Assembly (NCBI RefSeq): GCF_041860085.1
Contig: NZ_CP124747.1
Span: 4,340,001-4,404,000 of the forward strand
Length of the DNA: 64,000 bases
Reading direction: 5' to 3'
Source: Schlesneria sp. DSM 10557
Lineage (GTDB): Bacteria; Planctomycetota; Planctomycetia; Planctomycetales; Planctomycetaceae
Shown here: piece by piece, positions 52,463 through 62,286 of the stretch
How the letters are laid out: each line of letters opens with the position of its first letter
Position numbering within the stretch: the stretch's first letter is position 1
Notes under the pieces: model-generated
What the model was told of the DNA's origin: nothing
The model's database searches: none
Seen by the model: the letters and a program-made list of their open reading frames with translations, nothing else
Position numbers and translations under genes: made by a program

Positions 52463-52906
52463 TCACCGGCTGGTCAGATCAATCTTGATCTGATTCGAGT
52501 CGTCATCGGAGAGTGACACGCGAATCGTTCCTTTCCTTGCCACGGCCGCCAGAAACTGATCCCGTTGGACGAGCGCGTTCCTTTTCTGCTCTCGGATTCG
52601 GAGGAACAATTCCTCAGAATCTTCTTCGACGGGCTTAAGGATTACTTCATACTCTCCTGGGGGTGGTCCTTGATCTCTGGGAAACTCAAATTCTCCGCCG
52701 ATCACCTCGGCAATGAAGGTTCCCCCCGTCTGGGAGTCGGACGCTTTGCAAGAAAGATAGACTATCGCTTCGTCGACCGGCTTACCGTCCAGCGAAACCT
52801 CTCCGAACAACTCGGTATGTGAGGAGGACGACGTGCCGCACCCGATCGCAAGCAGAATCGCGAATCCGTGGCAGTAGAAGTGGCTCACCAAGAATTTAGT
52901 ATTCAC
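52463..52906 (-). CDS. Small lipoprotein with planctomycete 'LDGKPV' motif
   Basis: 147 residues from GTG 52906 (GGGGAG upstream; TTG 52909 also possible). Lipobox LAIGC with Cys at 23. 'LFGEVSLDGKPVDEAIVYL' followed by 'GGEFEFPRDQGPPPGEYEVIL' is the beta-sandwich carboxypeptidase-regulatory-like pattern that is widely repeated in planctomycetes as a lipoprotein beside DUF1559 genes. The start overlaps the DUF1559 stop, so translation is probably coupled. Function unknown. Confidence 0.8.
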   Translation of the reverse strand: MNTKFLVSHFYCHGFAILLAIGCGTSSSSHTELFGEVSLDGKPVDEAIVYLSCKASDSQTGGTFIAEVIGGEFEFPRDQGPPPGEYEVILKPVEEDSEELFLRIREQKRNALVQRDQFLAAVARKGTIRVSLSDDDSNQIKIDLTSR

Positions 52907-53801
52907 CAATGATCTCCCCGCCTGCTTTCGTGGCCAGAGCAGTATAGGTACTAAAATCGATATTCTGATTAATGAAACGAACTGTGCCGTCCATCAGCAG
53001 CGCCTGAATTCCCCCCACGTGCTGGCTCGAGTAACCAGTTGGCGATGCGGTGAAGTTATTCATTTTGGACGTGGTATTTCCCACACCGATATTCGGGTAT
53101 CCTACACCCCATCTCGCTGTTCCCCAGCGGTTTGCTCCCGCGGACGCGGCACAGGTTGATGCCGTATAGAAGTAGTTCTTGAAGTTGTAGGTCGTTTCGG
53201 CTGCAGCTAATGTGTTTGAAGTGCCATCAGTGATGTCACTAAATCTGGAACACTTGTTGGGATAGCCATATGATGGCAGCACGAGTCCAAAAACACCCTG
53301 TGCGGGGAACTGATAGGAAGCGGTCCCTTCTGACAGCAGATAGCTGGTGGGACCGCCGATCTCGTTACAGGGAGTGTTCGGAACCGCTCGATTAATGACC
53401 ATCGAGGGGCATAAGAATGCTGGAATTTTTTGGCTCAGGACGGTCTTGTTATGCGTTGATCCGTAGTGTTCGTTGAAATTGTAGGTATTGTACAGGTTTG
53501 CTTGTTCGATATACGGTAGAATCAACGCGAATCCGCTTGCACCCACTCCGGATGTACCTGCGTTTGTATCCTCGATTCCCCCAGCCGGAAAAACCGAAAA
53601 GGTGCTTTCGTAGTTATGCAGGGCAAGGCCTAACTGTTTAAGGTTATTCTTGCACTGAGTTCTGCGAGCTGCCTCGCGCGCTTGCTGGACGGCCGGCAGC
53701 AGGAGAGCAATCAAAACGGCAATGATCGAGATGACAACCAGCAGCTCGATTAAGGTAAATCCGCGAACGGGTCGACGCGCTTTCTCAGAACGTCTCAGCA
53801 T
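52896..53801 (-). CDS. DUF1559 (pilin-like, H-X9-DG) protein
   Basis: 301 residues from ATG 53801. The type IV pilin-like start is 'RGFTLIELLVVISIIAVLIALLLPAVQQAREAARRTQCKNNLKQL', with prepilin cleavage after the Gly of 'RG-F'. The C-terminal motif H-X9-DG is 'HVGGIQALLMDG' with 'TVRFINQNID' after it. DUF1559 proteins are expanded in planctomycetes by tens to hundreds of copies and are thought to be secreted pseudopilin-like proteins. It leads the operon with the lipoprotein (overlap) and probably the broken TlpA-type gene. Confidence 0.94.
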   Translation of the reverse strand: MLRRSEKARRPVRGFTLIELLVVISIIAVLIALLLPAVQQAREAARRTQCKNNLKQLGLALHNYESTFSVFPAGGIEDTNAGTSGVGASGFALILPYIEQANLYNTYNFNEHYGSTHNKTVLSQKIPAFLCPSMVINRAVPNTPCNEIGGPTSYLLSEGTASYQFPAQGVFGLVLPSYGYPNKCSRFSDITDGTSNTLAAAETTYNFKNYFYTASTCAASAGANRWGTARWGVGYPNIGVGNTTSKMNNFTASPTGYSSQHVGGIQALLMDGTVRFINQNIDFSTYTALATKAGGEIIGEY

Positions 53802-54265
53802 GACGATACTCCAGCGAAACCATGGAAGCTGAACCACCACCCGACAGTCGAGTGTTAGTACAAGGCACAGTGCTCGCTGGCTGAAAAGCTGGCTGGCATG
53901 CAGCAGAAGCGACTCCAGTCCGCGTCAGTGGCGGACGGAGGGCAACTCGGTTGAGACGATCAGTCCCTTTGCAACGCATCCGGTCAGAGTAGCTGACGCG
54001 GAGGCTGTCTTGAGGCTGAGACTGAGTCTCAGTGTCATGAGGATACCAGCCACGCGAATAGATGCAACCGCATTTCATTATTTCTTCAGGATTCGGGAGA
54101 CGCTTTGTCGCTTGCGCGAGCACCGTCGGTTCACTCTGGTTGTCCGGCGAGGAGCGGGGCCGCCGGTAGACATCGTCTTGCTGGCTGGGTCAGCCGGTGG
54201 TTCCGAATGGACTCTGCAAGAGTGAAATCGTGATCCGTAGATCAGCCACCTTTGTGCTGACAGTG
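53802..54265. other. Intergenic region between the two DUF1559 genes
   Basis: 464 bases, probably with the promoter of the 53801 operon. No gene, RNA or repeat is recognised. Confidence 0.35.
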
Positions 54266-55252
54266 TTAAAACTCTCCGACGATTTCGCCGCCCGCGCGAG
54301 TGGAAAGATGTTTCAGCACTTCCATGTCGATATTCTCGCTCAGGAAGCGGACGCTGCCGTCGACGAGGGCTACGTGAGCTCCCCCCGTATGCTGACTGCC
54401 GAACGCGTTGAGTCGCTGAATGGACTCCAGCGATGCATCGAATGTGGCAGCACTGCTGATGCTGCCGGGGCGGTTCGTGAAGTCGAACGGGATGCGGTAA
54501 TTGACCGGCGCAAAACTGCTGAGTGTGACGTCTGTCAAACCGAGTTGCCCGCCTGAGGGTGCCCAGAATCCCCAGCCGTTCATGGGGTTCGTCGCGAAGC
54601 CATTGGCGAAGAACGAGTCGTAGTTTCGATCCGCATGACTCCGTTCCCCCAGCAGCAGGGTGCTCGACGTGCCATCGGTCGCATCCCGGATCCGCACCAC
54701 TTCGTGCTGGACAGTCATCGGCGTGGTAATCAATGGGCCGCATCCCGCGAACATGCCGTCTCCCCGGGTTGCGGCCGGGGGATGTGACTGAGTTCCCCCG
54801 TTTCCACCGTAACTCGTCAGGGCATAGCGCGAACCACTTGGCTTGGTGTACGGGTTCTGGCTGATGGTGGCGGAAGGACACACAAGTACGGGAAGGACAA
54901 CCGCCGTGTTTTCCTCGGCCTCGTTTTCAAGAGGATTCGCAAAGTTCCAGTCGTTATAGAGCGGTGCCTGATCAAAGTAGGGAAGAAGCTGGACGAACAT
55001 CGACCAGCCTCGCACGCGAGGTTGCGATGAGAACGGGATTCGGATCTGGCCCGGCGGAAAGCAGAGGTGGGAACTTTCATAGTTGTGGATGGCCAGCCCG
55101 ATCTGCTTCAACTGATTCTTGCATTGAGCCCGCCGCGCTGCTTCTCGCGCCTGCTGGACCGCAGGGAGTAACAGGGCAATCAGGACCGCGATAATTGCGA
55201 TCACGACCAGCAGCTCGATCAGTGTGAAAGCACGACGGGGGGACGAGTTCAC
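54266..55252 (-). CDS. DUF1559 (pilin-like, H-X9-DG) protein, second copy
   Basis: 328 residues from GTG 55252 with AAGGAAA upstream. Start 'RRAFTLIELLVVIAIIAVLIALLLPAVQQAREAARRAQCKNQLKQI' and C-terminal 'HTGGAHVALVDGSVRFLSENID', again with nine residues between H and DG. It is only moderately similar to the neighbouring copy outside the N-terminus, so this is an old paralogue rather than a fresh duplication. Separate transcription unit from the 53801 gene is likely given the 464-bp gap. Confidence 0.94.
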   Translation of the reverse strand: MNSSPRRAFTLIELLVVIAIIAVLIALLLPAVQQAREAARRAQCKNQLKQIGLAIHNYESSHLCFPPGQIRIPFSSQPRVRGWSMFVQLLPYFDQAPLYNDWNFANPLENEAEENTAVVLPVLVCPSATISQNPYTKPSGSRYALTSYGGNGGTQSHPPAATRGDGMFAGCGPLITTPMTVQHEVVRIRDATDGTSSTLLLGERSHADRNYDSFFANGFATNPMNGWGFWAPSGGQLGLTDVTLSSFAPVNYRIPFDFTNRPGSISSAATFDASLESIQRLNAFGSQHTGGAHVALVDGSVRFLSENIDMEVLKHLSTRAGGEIVGEF

Positions 55253-55424
55253 CGGGTTTCCTTGATTCTTGCGACCTGAATTGCGTGCAGAAACTGCGTT
55301 CGTGTTCGCGACCGTTGTCTAGAAGCTCTCTGGGTCGAATCTCGAGGCGATTCGCCGGTCCCCTTGAAACAAGGGGAGAGGGGTGACTCGTTCGAGGGCA
55401 GGCCAGTGCGATTGCGTCTGGGCC

Positions 55425-55820
55425 TTACTTGGCAAGATCGAGCTGATCGGCATCGTTGACCTTGATGTAGACGCGGTCTTCTTCGATGACCACTTCGCCC
55501 TGGACGCGAATGGACTTGCCACGGTAGTACTCCGCCGGCAAATCGACCTGACGCTTTTGCTTCAGGTCGTTGATGCCACGCTCCGAGATGGCGATCCCCA
55601 GGTTGGTCTCGTTACGGAAATTGTCGGTGGAGTCGAGATAGGCGGTCTTCCGTTTCTCGGAGTACTTCGCCCCCTTGACTTCAAACACGACCGCAACCCT
55701 CTTCCCAGCATACTGGCGTGCTGCTTCCGGCTTAATCAGCGGCAAAGTCTCTTCGGCACCCTCAGCCCACGTTCCCAGAACCAATAAAGACAGCAAAAGG
55801 ACACCCGCCCAAGCTCGCAT
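55425..55820 (-). CDS. Small secreted protein, OB-fold-like
   Basis: 131 residues from ATG 55820 (GGGAGAA upstream; ATGs at 55841 and 55874 are less likely). Signal peptide ends near 'LGTWAEGAEE'. The rest alternates strands: 'GKRVAVVFEVKGAKYSEKRKTAYLDS' and 'YRGKSIRVQGEVVIEEDRVYIKVNDADQL', which looks like a small nucleic-acid- or ligand-binding OB barrel of the kind found in exported planctomycete proteins. No catalytic residue. Function unknown. Confidence 0.7.
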   Translation of the reverse strand: MRAWAGVLLLSLLVLGTWAEGAEETLPLIKPEAARQYAGKRVAVVFEVKGAKYSEKRKTAYLDSTDNFRNETNLGIAISERGINDLKQKRQVDLPAEYYRGKSIRVQGEVVIEEDRVYIKVNDADQLDLAK

Positions 55821-56117
55821 GGTGATTCTCCCAAAAGGCATTATAGTGACATACAAAGACAGTATCCTGCCCAAAAGGTTTTAAGGCAATGGGGTCGTCC
55901 AGCGCCGATTCGATGAGGGCTTGGTAAGGTCGTGACATTACGGCCGGGCTCTTCCACGTGACCACTGTTCGCCCGCATCTGACTCGAAGCGACGATTCAC
56001 GCGCTGCGTGACAACGTGAACGAGTCAGCGGACGCACCGCACGGGAAGGTCGGGGCGCAGGGGCAGGAGGCGCGGAGTTCGTTCAATCCGTACCGCAACG
56101 GGACGGAGAAGAGAAGC

Positions 56118-57185
56118 TCAGAGGATCAACATCGCGTCGCCATAACTGAAGAAGCGGTATCTCTCGGCAATCGCGACCCGGTAAGCTTCCATGACGAAAT
56201 CGAATCCCCCGAAGGCGGCGATCAGCATCAGCAGGGTCGATTTGGGTAAGTGGAAATTCGTCAGCAACACGTCGGTCGAGAAGAACGTGTAGGGAGGGCG
56301 AATAAACAGATTCGTTTCTCCGCGCCATTCGTGAAACGCGGGTGGATGCTCTGGTCCTCTCGCATGGCAGGCCGATTCGAGTGTCCGCAGGCTGGTCGTC
56401 CCCACAGTCACGATGCGGCCCCCGTCGGCCCGGACGCTGGTGAGTCGCTCTGCCGTACTTGCAGGGAGTTCGCACCATTCGGAGTGCATCCGATGTTCTG
56501 CCAGGTTTTCGACCGAGACCGGACGGAATGTTCCGATACCGACGTGCAGTGTGACTTCTGCACGGCGAATCCCCTTTTGCTGACAGCGATCCAGGAGTTC
56601 CGGGGTGAAGTGAAGTCCGGCCGTGGGTGCGGCGACAGAACCGAGATGCTGAGCAAACGTCGTCTGGTAACGTTCCCAGTCCGCCTCGGTGGCGACCTTG
56701 CGATCCATGTACGGGGGGAGTGGAACAGTGCCGAAACGTGGCAGCGATTCGATGGCACAGCCTGTTGACGCTTCGAACTGGCAGACACCGTCCGCTTCTT
56801 TCTCGATCAGCTTCAGCAGCAGCTTTTCGCCCACGGGATTGGTGATCGTGACTGTTTCACCCGTTCTCAGGTAGCCGCGTGTCTGACCAATCAGTCGCCA
56901 CAGCCCATTGGCCGTTGAGCCCAGATAGAGACCTTCCCACTTTCCCCCTGTCGCCGTCCGCATGCCGAACAGTCGGGCCGGAAGGACGCGGGTATTGTTC
57001 AGTACCAGAGCATCGCCGGTCGTCAGCAGTTCGGGCAGGTCCCGGATCGTCCGATGATCAATGGAGCCTTTACGACGGTCAAGCACCATCAAGCGGGATG
57101 CATCGCGCGATTCCAGCGGGACTTTCGCGATCAATTCCTCGGGCAAAGGATAGTCGTATGAGGAAAGTTGATCTTCGCGAGACAT
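56118..57185 (-). CDS. queA: S-adenosylmethionine:tRNA ribosyltransferase-isomerase
   Basis: 355 residues from ATG 57185. QueA moves the ribosyl part of SAM to 7-aminomethyl-7-deazaguanine in tRNA, the step to epoxyqueuosine. The family marks are 'YDYPLPEELIAKVPLESRDASRLMVLDR', 'LLTTGDALVLNNTRVLPARLFG', 'VAAPTAGLHFTPELLD' and 'TNFHLPKSTLLMLIAAFGG'. Length is normal. The frame is open further upstream to 57653, but that part shows no homology-like sequence. No other queuosine gene is in the window. Confidence 0.96.
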   Translation of the reverse strand: MSREDQLSSYDYPLPEELIAKVPLESRDASRLMVLDRRKGSIDHRTIRDLPELLTTGDALVLNNTRVLPARLFGMRTATGGKWEGLYLGSTANGLWRLIGQTRGYLRTGETVTITNPVGEKLLLKLIEKEADGVCQFEASTGCAIESLPRFGTVPLPPYMDRKVATEADWERYQTTFAQHLGSVAAPTAGLHFTPELLDRCQQKGIRRAEVTLHVGIGTFRPVSVENLAEHRMHSEWCELPASTAERLTSVRADGGRIVTVGTTSLRTLESACHARGPEHPPAFHEWRGETNLFIRPPYTFFSTDVLLTNFHLPKSTLLMLIAAFGGFDFVMEAYRVAIAERYRFFSYGDAMLIL

Positions 57186-57537
57186 CAGACTGTTTTCTTC
57201 GGCAACGAGGAGAAGTCGATCAGGGGACGGCAGCTCAGTGTTGTCTGTGCCACCCGGCGTGCCACAGACGAGGTTCTCTCTTCGAGAGGCACTCATCGTG
57301 ATGCAGGCCTTCGCACCAAGGTTAGGTGCTTTGGTCCGAAGAAGCCAGACGGCCGGAGACTGATTGCAGAACGGTTCTGACCAGATTGATCCGCGATCGA
57401 CGAGGCGGTTCATCCGCACAGACAAATCGGACAGGCCAGTTCCGGCGTTTCGATTTCGCTGAGCTTCAGTCCGTCTGCCGGGACAGCAGCTTGTTTCACA
57501 CCGCAGAGATAACACCGCAGAGATAACACAGCAGCGA
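57186..57537. repeat. Spacer with tandem CCGCAGAGATAACA repeat
   Basis: 352 bases between the histidine kinase end and queA. CCGCAGAGATAACA is at 57501-57514 and repeats at once at 57515-57528; a part copy, CCGCAGAGAT, is at 57543-57552 within the kinase 3' end. The repeat seems to have grown from the coding end of the kinase gene. Confidence 0.6.
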
Positions 57538-59130
57538 TTACGCCGCAGAGATCTGGGCTCCCTTGGCACAGCGCGGCAGATGGACACGGAACGTGCTCCC
57601 CAGTCCTCGTCCTTCGCTGGTGGCTTCGATGCGTCCCCCGTGGTCCCTGACAATGCGATGCGTGATCGAAAGGCCCAGGCCGGTCCCTTTTCCGTTCGAC
57701 TTTTCGGTGAAGAAGGGTTCGTAAAGATTCGCGATCATCTCGGCGGTCATCCCGCATCCCTGATCGGCGATGGACAGTACTACCTCATCGACCAGTTCGA
57801 CAATTTCAATTGTCATCGTTCCCGAACCTTCCATGGCTTCGAGGCCGTTGGCAATCAGGTTCAGTACGACCTGTTTCATTTCGGCGGGATTGATATCCAG
57901 CAGGTGCGACTTGCCGCGATCGAAGTTGATGACGTAGTTGTCGAACTTGCTCATGTGCGACACCATGTCCAGAACTTCATTGACGATTTTGGTCAGGTCC
58001 TGCCGCGACTTCGGTCCATTGGTGCCGCGGGCGAAATCGAGGACGCGTGACGTAATCTGCTGACAGCGCGTCGATTCCCGTTCGATCATCCCGAGATAGG
58101 TCGAGAGTAATTCACGATCCTCGGGGGGCATCTGGCCTCCCAGGGAGCCGTCACGGATGCGATCCGTCAACGATTCTGCCGCAGCTCCGATCGCCTGCAG
58201 CGGGTTGTTAATTTCGTGCGAGATGCCCGAGGCGAAGAAGCCGATCCCGGCCAGACGCTCGTTCCGCAGAATCTGGCGACTGCGCTGTTCCACTTCCAGA
58301 GCCAGTTTGTCCTTATCCGTCTGGAAGCGATCCGTCATCTTGTTAAACATTTCGGCCAGTTCGACCATCTCGTCCTTGCCGCGCAGCTTCAGGCGATAGG
58401 AATAATCGCCATTGGCGACGCGGGAAGCGGCCTCGTGCAGTTTCCGGATCGGAATCAGAATCCAGCGATAGCAGAAGTAGATCAGGCTGAAGAACAACGC
58501 GAGGACGATCGCCGTCGGGCAACCGATCAGCCAGAAACGCCAGGTAAGCTCATTTTGAGAGGCTCGAATGGTTTTTTCGATGCCGCTTTCCAGGTCGGGG
58601 ATCTGGAGTGCCAGTGACTGAAGATCCATCACGGTCAGCAGCAGTTGCTGGTGGAGACGCGAATCCGGGTTGTCCACGGACTGGCTGTTCTTTTCGAGGT
58701 AGATCAACTTGTCATTGATCTGGTAAAGCGTGGGCTGAGTGAAAAAGTTCCGGATGCGGGCATCCGACTTGGAAAGATCCGAACAGCGTCGATAGAACTC
58801 TTTGTATTCCTCACGAGCCTTATGCCGTCGTTCCTCCCACAGGGGACCGTTGAAAGTTTCGACAACGGTATAGACTCCAGGCCGCATCGGGATCTGAAGC
58901 GGATTGACTCGCTCGGGCAGGCGAATGATCAGCGGTTCGGCCAGACCTTGCAGTGCGGCCGCCAGAGCCGTCTGTTGCGGTTCTTTTTCGCGGGAAAACT
59001 GCAAGTCGTCAACGAGACTCCAGTACGCATACAGTGCCGACAGACCTGCCACGGACAGGAAGAGAAGCATGGCGAATACGAGCGACAGCACGATCACCAG
59101 TTTGCGTCGAATAGAGCGCGTCAGAAACAC
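57538..59130 (-). CDS. Orphan sensor histidine kinase with HAMP domain
   Basis: 530 residues. TM1 at about 10-35, a sensing region outside the membrane to about 195, TM2 at about 198-220, HAMP at about 222-275. The dimerisation domain has 'SGISHEINNPLQAIG' with the phospho-accepting His305. The ATPase part has 'LNLIANGLEAMEGSGTM' (N box), 'SIADQGCGM' (G1) and 'GKGTGLGLSITHRIV' (G2). It is of the NtrB-like subgroup. No response regulator gene is near, so its partner is elsewhere. The signal sensed is unknown. Confidence 0.94.
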   Translation of the reverse strand: MFLTRSIRRKLVIVLSLVFAMLLFLSVAGLSALYAYWSLVDDLQFSREKEPQQTALAAALQGLAEPLIIRLPERVNPLQIPMRPGVYTVVETFNGPLWEERRHKAREEYKEFYRRCSDLSKSDARIRNFFTQPTLYQINDKLIYLEKNSQSVDNPDSRLHQQLLLTVMDLQSLALQIPDLESGIEKTIRASQNELTWRFWLIGCPTAIVLALFFSLIYFCYRWILIPIRKLHEAASRVANGDYSYRLKLRGKDEMVELAEMFNKMTDRFQTDKDKLALEVEQRSRQILRNERLAGIGFFASGISHEINNPLQAIGAAAESLTDRIRDGSLGGQMPPEDRELLSTYLGMIERESTRCQQITSRVLDFARGTNGPKSRQDLTKIVNEVLDMVSHMSKFDNYVINFDRGKSHLLDINPAEMKQVVLNLIANGLEAMEGSGTMTIEIVELVDEVVLSIADQGCGMTAEMIANLYEPFFTEKSNGKGTGLGLSITHRIVRDHGGRIEATSEGRGLGSTFRVHLPRCAKGAQISAA

Positions 59131-59354
59131 TCGACTTCCTTGTCAGCAACCCAACAGCTCAAGACCGGCCATAGGCAGTGCGGAACCCCTCCTCTCAAGC
59201 GATGAGTGAAGTTAGCTTGATTCGGTGAATGTCTCAATATCGGTCACACAGTATTCCCCCTGATTCTCTGGAGGAATCCCGTTCTGGCGGGTAGCCTGTG
59301 TCGGTCCCTCTTTTTGAACGGATGTAGATTTGCTGCAAAGCAGGAGTGCAGGTA

Positions 59355-62093
59355 ATGCTAATTCGATGGATCGTGGCTGGTCTGGCCCTCTGCTGTCTGG
59401 GGATGAATCTGGTTGCGGCCGCGGAGCCTCGCAAGATCGGCTCGGTCGAAGGGTTGACAGAATATCAGCTCGACAACGGCCTGCGAGTGGTCATCTTTCC
59501 CGAGCCGTCCAATGACAAGATCACCGTCAACATGACGGTCCTTGTCGGTTCACGGCACGAAGGATACGGCGAAGCGGGGATGGCTCACCTGCTGGAGCAC
59601 ATGCTGTTCAAGCCGACCAGCAAGCACCCGCGACCGGATCAGGATCTGCAGTCGCGCGGCGCCGACTACAATGGAACGACGTGGTTCGATCGGACGAACT
59701 ACTACGAGACACTTCCTGCGGGTGACGACAATCTCGAATGGGCGATCGAATATGAAGCCGATCGACTGATCAATTGCCCGATCAACGCGGCGGATCTGAC
59801 CAGCGAAATGACCGTGGTGCGGAATGAGTTCGAGATGGGGGAAAACAGCCCCAAGTCGATTCTGGAACAACGCGTCTTCGCGTCTGCCTTTGAGTGGCAC
59901 AACTACGGTAAATCGACGATCGGTAATCGGGCAGATATCGAGCGGGTTCCCGTCGATAATCTCCGAGCCTTCTATAAGAAATACTATCGCCCGGATAACG
60001 TCATCCTGTTTATCGGTGGTCGCCTGGACGAAGCCAAAACGCTGGAACTCGTGCAGAAGCACTTCGGTCCGATCGAGCGTCCTGCGGAACCGATTCGTGC
60101 CACCTATACTGAAGAACCGGCTCAGGATGGAGAACGCCTCGTCACGCTGCGGCGTGTGGGAAATGTTGCTGTCGTGGGGGTCGCCTATCACATTCCTGCT
60201 GCCGCCGATGCCGAGTTCCCCGCAGTCGCACTGCTGGAGGCGATCCTTACCGCTGATAAAACAGGTCGTCTCTACAAGGCCCTTGTCGAACGTCGCCGTG
60301 CGGCCAAGGTTCAGGGGATGGCCTATGCTCTGCACGATCCCGGTGCGATCTTCATTTCGGCCGAAGTGGCTCAGGGGAACGAACCTGACAGCGTCGCCGA
60401 AGACATGCTCGAGGCGATCAATGAAGTCGTGAAAGATGGAATCACGGAAGTCGAACTGGTACGGGCGAAACGGCAGTTCCGCAAGTATCTCGACCAGCTC
60501 GCCGCAGAGACACCGAAATTGCTCATCGAACTGGCCGAGTCGGCTGCCGCCGGTGACTGGCGACTGTTCTTCCTTAACCGGGATCGGCTTGAGGATGTCA
60601 CCGTCGACGATGTGAATCGAGTCGCGCGGAAGTACCTGGTGCCGAACAACCGGACGGTAGGGATGTATATCCCCAGCCAGCAGCCACAGCGGACTCCGAT
60701 TGCCGCTGTGCCCGACGTCAGGAAACTGGTCGAAAACTACAAGGGCCGATCCGATTTCTCGACCGGCGAGGCTTTTGATCCTTCTCCCGCCGCGATCGAA
60801 GCCCGCGTGAAGCGGTCGCAGATCGAAGGGGTGAAAGTGGCCCTGCTGTCTAAAAAGAATCGCGGGGGAACCGTCTCGCTGCAGTTACGACTTCGATACG
60901 GTTCGGCAAAGTCGTTGTTCGGGAAAGCCCCCGTCTGCGACGTTCTGCCGAGTCTGATGGCCCGGGCGACACGCCACCTGAACAGTGAGCAACTGGCTGA
61001 CAAGCTGGACGAATTGCAGAGTACGCTGCATGCGTCCGGTGGACCCGGCGAGGCGGCCTTCGTCATTCAGTCGAAACGCGAACACCTGAGCGAAGTGATT
61101 GATGTCTTGCGACAGATTCTGCGCGAGCCCGCTTTTCCCCAGGATGAACTGGACATTCTGAAGCAGCGCCGTGCTGCCGAACTGGAAGAACAAATGACGC
61201 AGCCGCAGGCGCTGGCCCCCCGGGCGGTCTCGCAGAAGCTGAATTCCTATCCGGTCGGTGACGTGCGGTATCAACCCAATCTGTCAGACGAACTGAAACA
61301 GATTCAGGGATTGGAACTGGCCAGCCTGAAGAAACTTTACGAAGACTTTCTGTCGGCCCAGGCGGGTGAACTGGCGATCGTCGGTGACTTTGACGAGGCT
61401 GAGACAGTTGCCGCCCTGCAGAACGCTTTGAAAGACTGGAAGTCGAAGAGCCCCTACGAGCGAATCAGCCGGTCTGCCGAGAATCCCCCCAAGCCAGAAA
61501 CGATTCGCATTGAAACCCCGGACAAGGCCAATGCGATGTACTTCGCAGGCCTGCTGCTGGCACTGCGGGACGATCATCCCGACTATCCTGCTCTGGTGGT
61601 CGGCAACGAGATCCTCGGTGGCAGCGGCTTCGCATCACGTCTGATGGGCCGCATCCGTGAGAAGGAAGGACTCTCGTACGGCGTGGGTTCGTCATTCCGC
61701 TCGAACTCGCTCGACCCCCGTTCGACATTCTCGATCTACGCAATCTGCAATCCGGAGAATGTCGAGAAGGTGGTGGCACTCGCCAAAGAAGAGATTGAAA
61801 TTCTGCTGAAAGAGGGGCTCAAAGAAGAAGAGCTCGCGGAATCGCAGCAGGGCTGGATCAAGGGTCAGGAAGCCGACCGGGGTGAAGACGGCAAACTAGC
61901 GTCGATCCTGGCCAATGCGCTGTTCGTCGGAAGAACTTTGGAGTACCAGGCCAAGTTGGAATCCCGCGTCAGCCAACTCACCGCCGATGCGGTCGTCGCA
62001 GCACTCCGTCGGCATGTGAATCCCGAACAGCTCGTCAACGCCATCGCCGGCGACTTCCCCGAGAAGCCCGCTAACGAGAGCAAACAGAAGTAG
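59355..62093 (+). CDS. M16-family zinc metallopeptidase (two-unit, secreted)
   Basis: 912 residues from ATG 59355 (GTG 59346 possible). Signal peptide ends near 'LVAAAEP'. The first unit has HLLEH (inverted zinc motif HxxEH) at about residues 78-82 and the Glu of 'MTVVRNEFEMGENSP' about 75 residues on. The second M16 unit begins near 480 and lacks the motif, as is usual. It is in the range of the pitrilysin/insulinase group rather than the 450-residue MPP-like subunits. It likely degrades peptides in the periplasm. Its end converges on eboE. Confidence 0.93.
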   Translation: MLIRWIVAGLALCCLGMNLVAAAEPRKIGSVEGLTEYQLDNGLRVVIFPEPSNDKITVNMTVLVGSRHEGYGEAGMAHLLEHMLFKPTSKHPRPDQDLQSRGADYNGTTWFDRTNYYETLPAGDDNLEWAIEYEADRLINCPINAADLTSEMTVVRNEFEMGENSPKSILEQRVFASAFEWHNYGKSTIGNRADIERVPVDNLRAFYKKYYRPDNVILFIGGRLDEAKTLELVQKHFGPIERPAEPIRATYTEEPAQDGERLVTLRRVGNVAVVGVAYHIPAAADAEFPAVALLEAILTADKTGRLYKALVERRRAAKVQGMAYALHDPGAIFISAEVAQGNEPDSVAEDMLEAINEVVKDGITEVELVRAKRQFRKYLDQLAAETPKLLIELAESAAAGDWRLFFLNRDRLEDVTVDDVNRVARKYLVPNNRTVGMYIPSQQPQRTPIAAVPDVRKLVENYKGRSDFSTGEAFDPSPAAIEARVKRSQIEGVKVALLSKKNRGGTVSLQLRLRYGSAKSLFGKAPVCDVLPSLMARATRHLNSEQLADKLDELQSTLHASGGPGEAAFVIQSKREHLSEVIDVLRQILREPAFPQDELDILKQRRAAELEEQMTQPQALAPRAVSQKLNSYPVGDVRYQPNLSDELKQIQGLELASLKKLYEDFLSAQAGELAIVGDFDEAETVAALQNALKDWKSKSPYERISRSAENPPKPETIRIETPDKANAMYFAGLLLALRDDHPDYPALVVGNEILGGSGFASRLMGRIREKEGLSYGVGSSFRSNSLDPRSTFSIYAICNPENVEKVVALAKEEIEILLKEGLKEEELAESQQGWIKGQEADRGEDGKLASILANALFVGRTLEYQAKLESRVSQLTADAVVAALRRHVNPEQLVNAIAGDFPEKPANESKQK

Positions 62094-62145
62094 TCCGGGA
62101 CCAGCCCGGGACCGAACTTCGACCCGACAGAGAAAGTTTCCTCGC

Positions 62146-62184
62146 CCCTGCTTTCCTCGACCGCGAGTTGGTGGAGGCAGGGGT
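62146..62184. terminator. Hairpin between M16 peptidase and eboE genes
   Basis: CCCCTGC (62146-62152) pairs with GCAGGGG (62178-62184), with an inner CTCG/CGAG stem in the loop. It sits between two convergent stop codons. Confidence 0.45.
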
Positions 62185-62286
62185 GATCGCTTTAATTCGG
62201 TCGCCGCACGAGCTATTCGACGCTCGTTCGCAGTGCCTGATGGTTGACGTGGATGCTCTGGCTCAACCGAACTCTGTCGCAACGGG

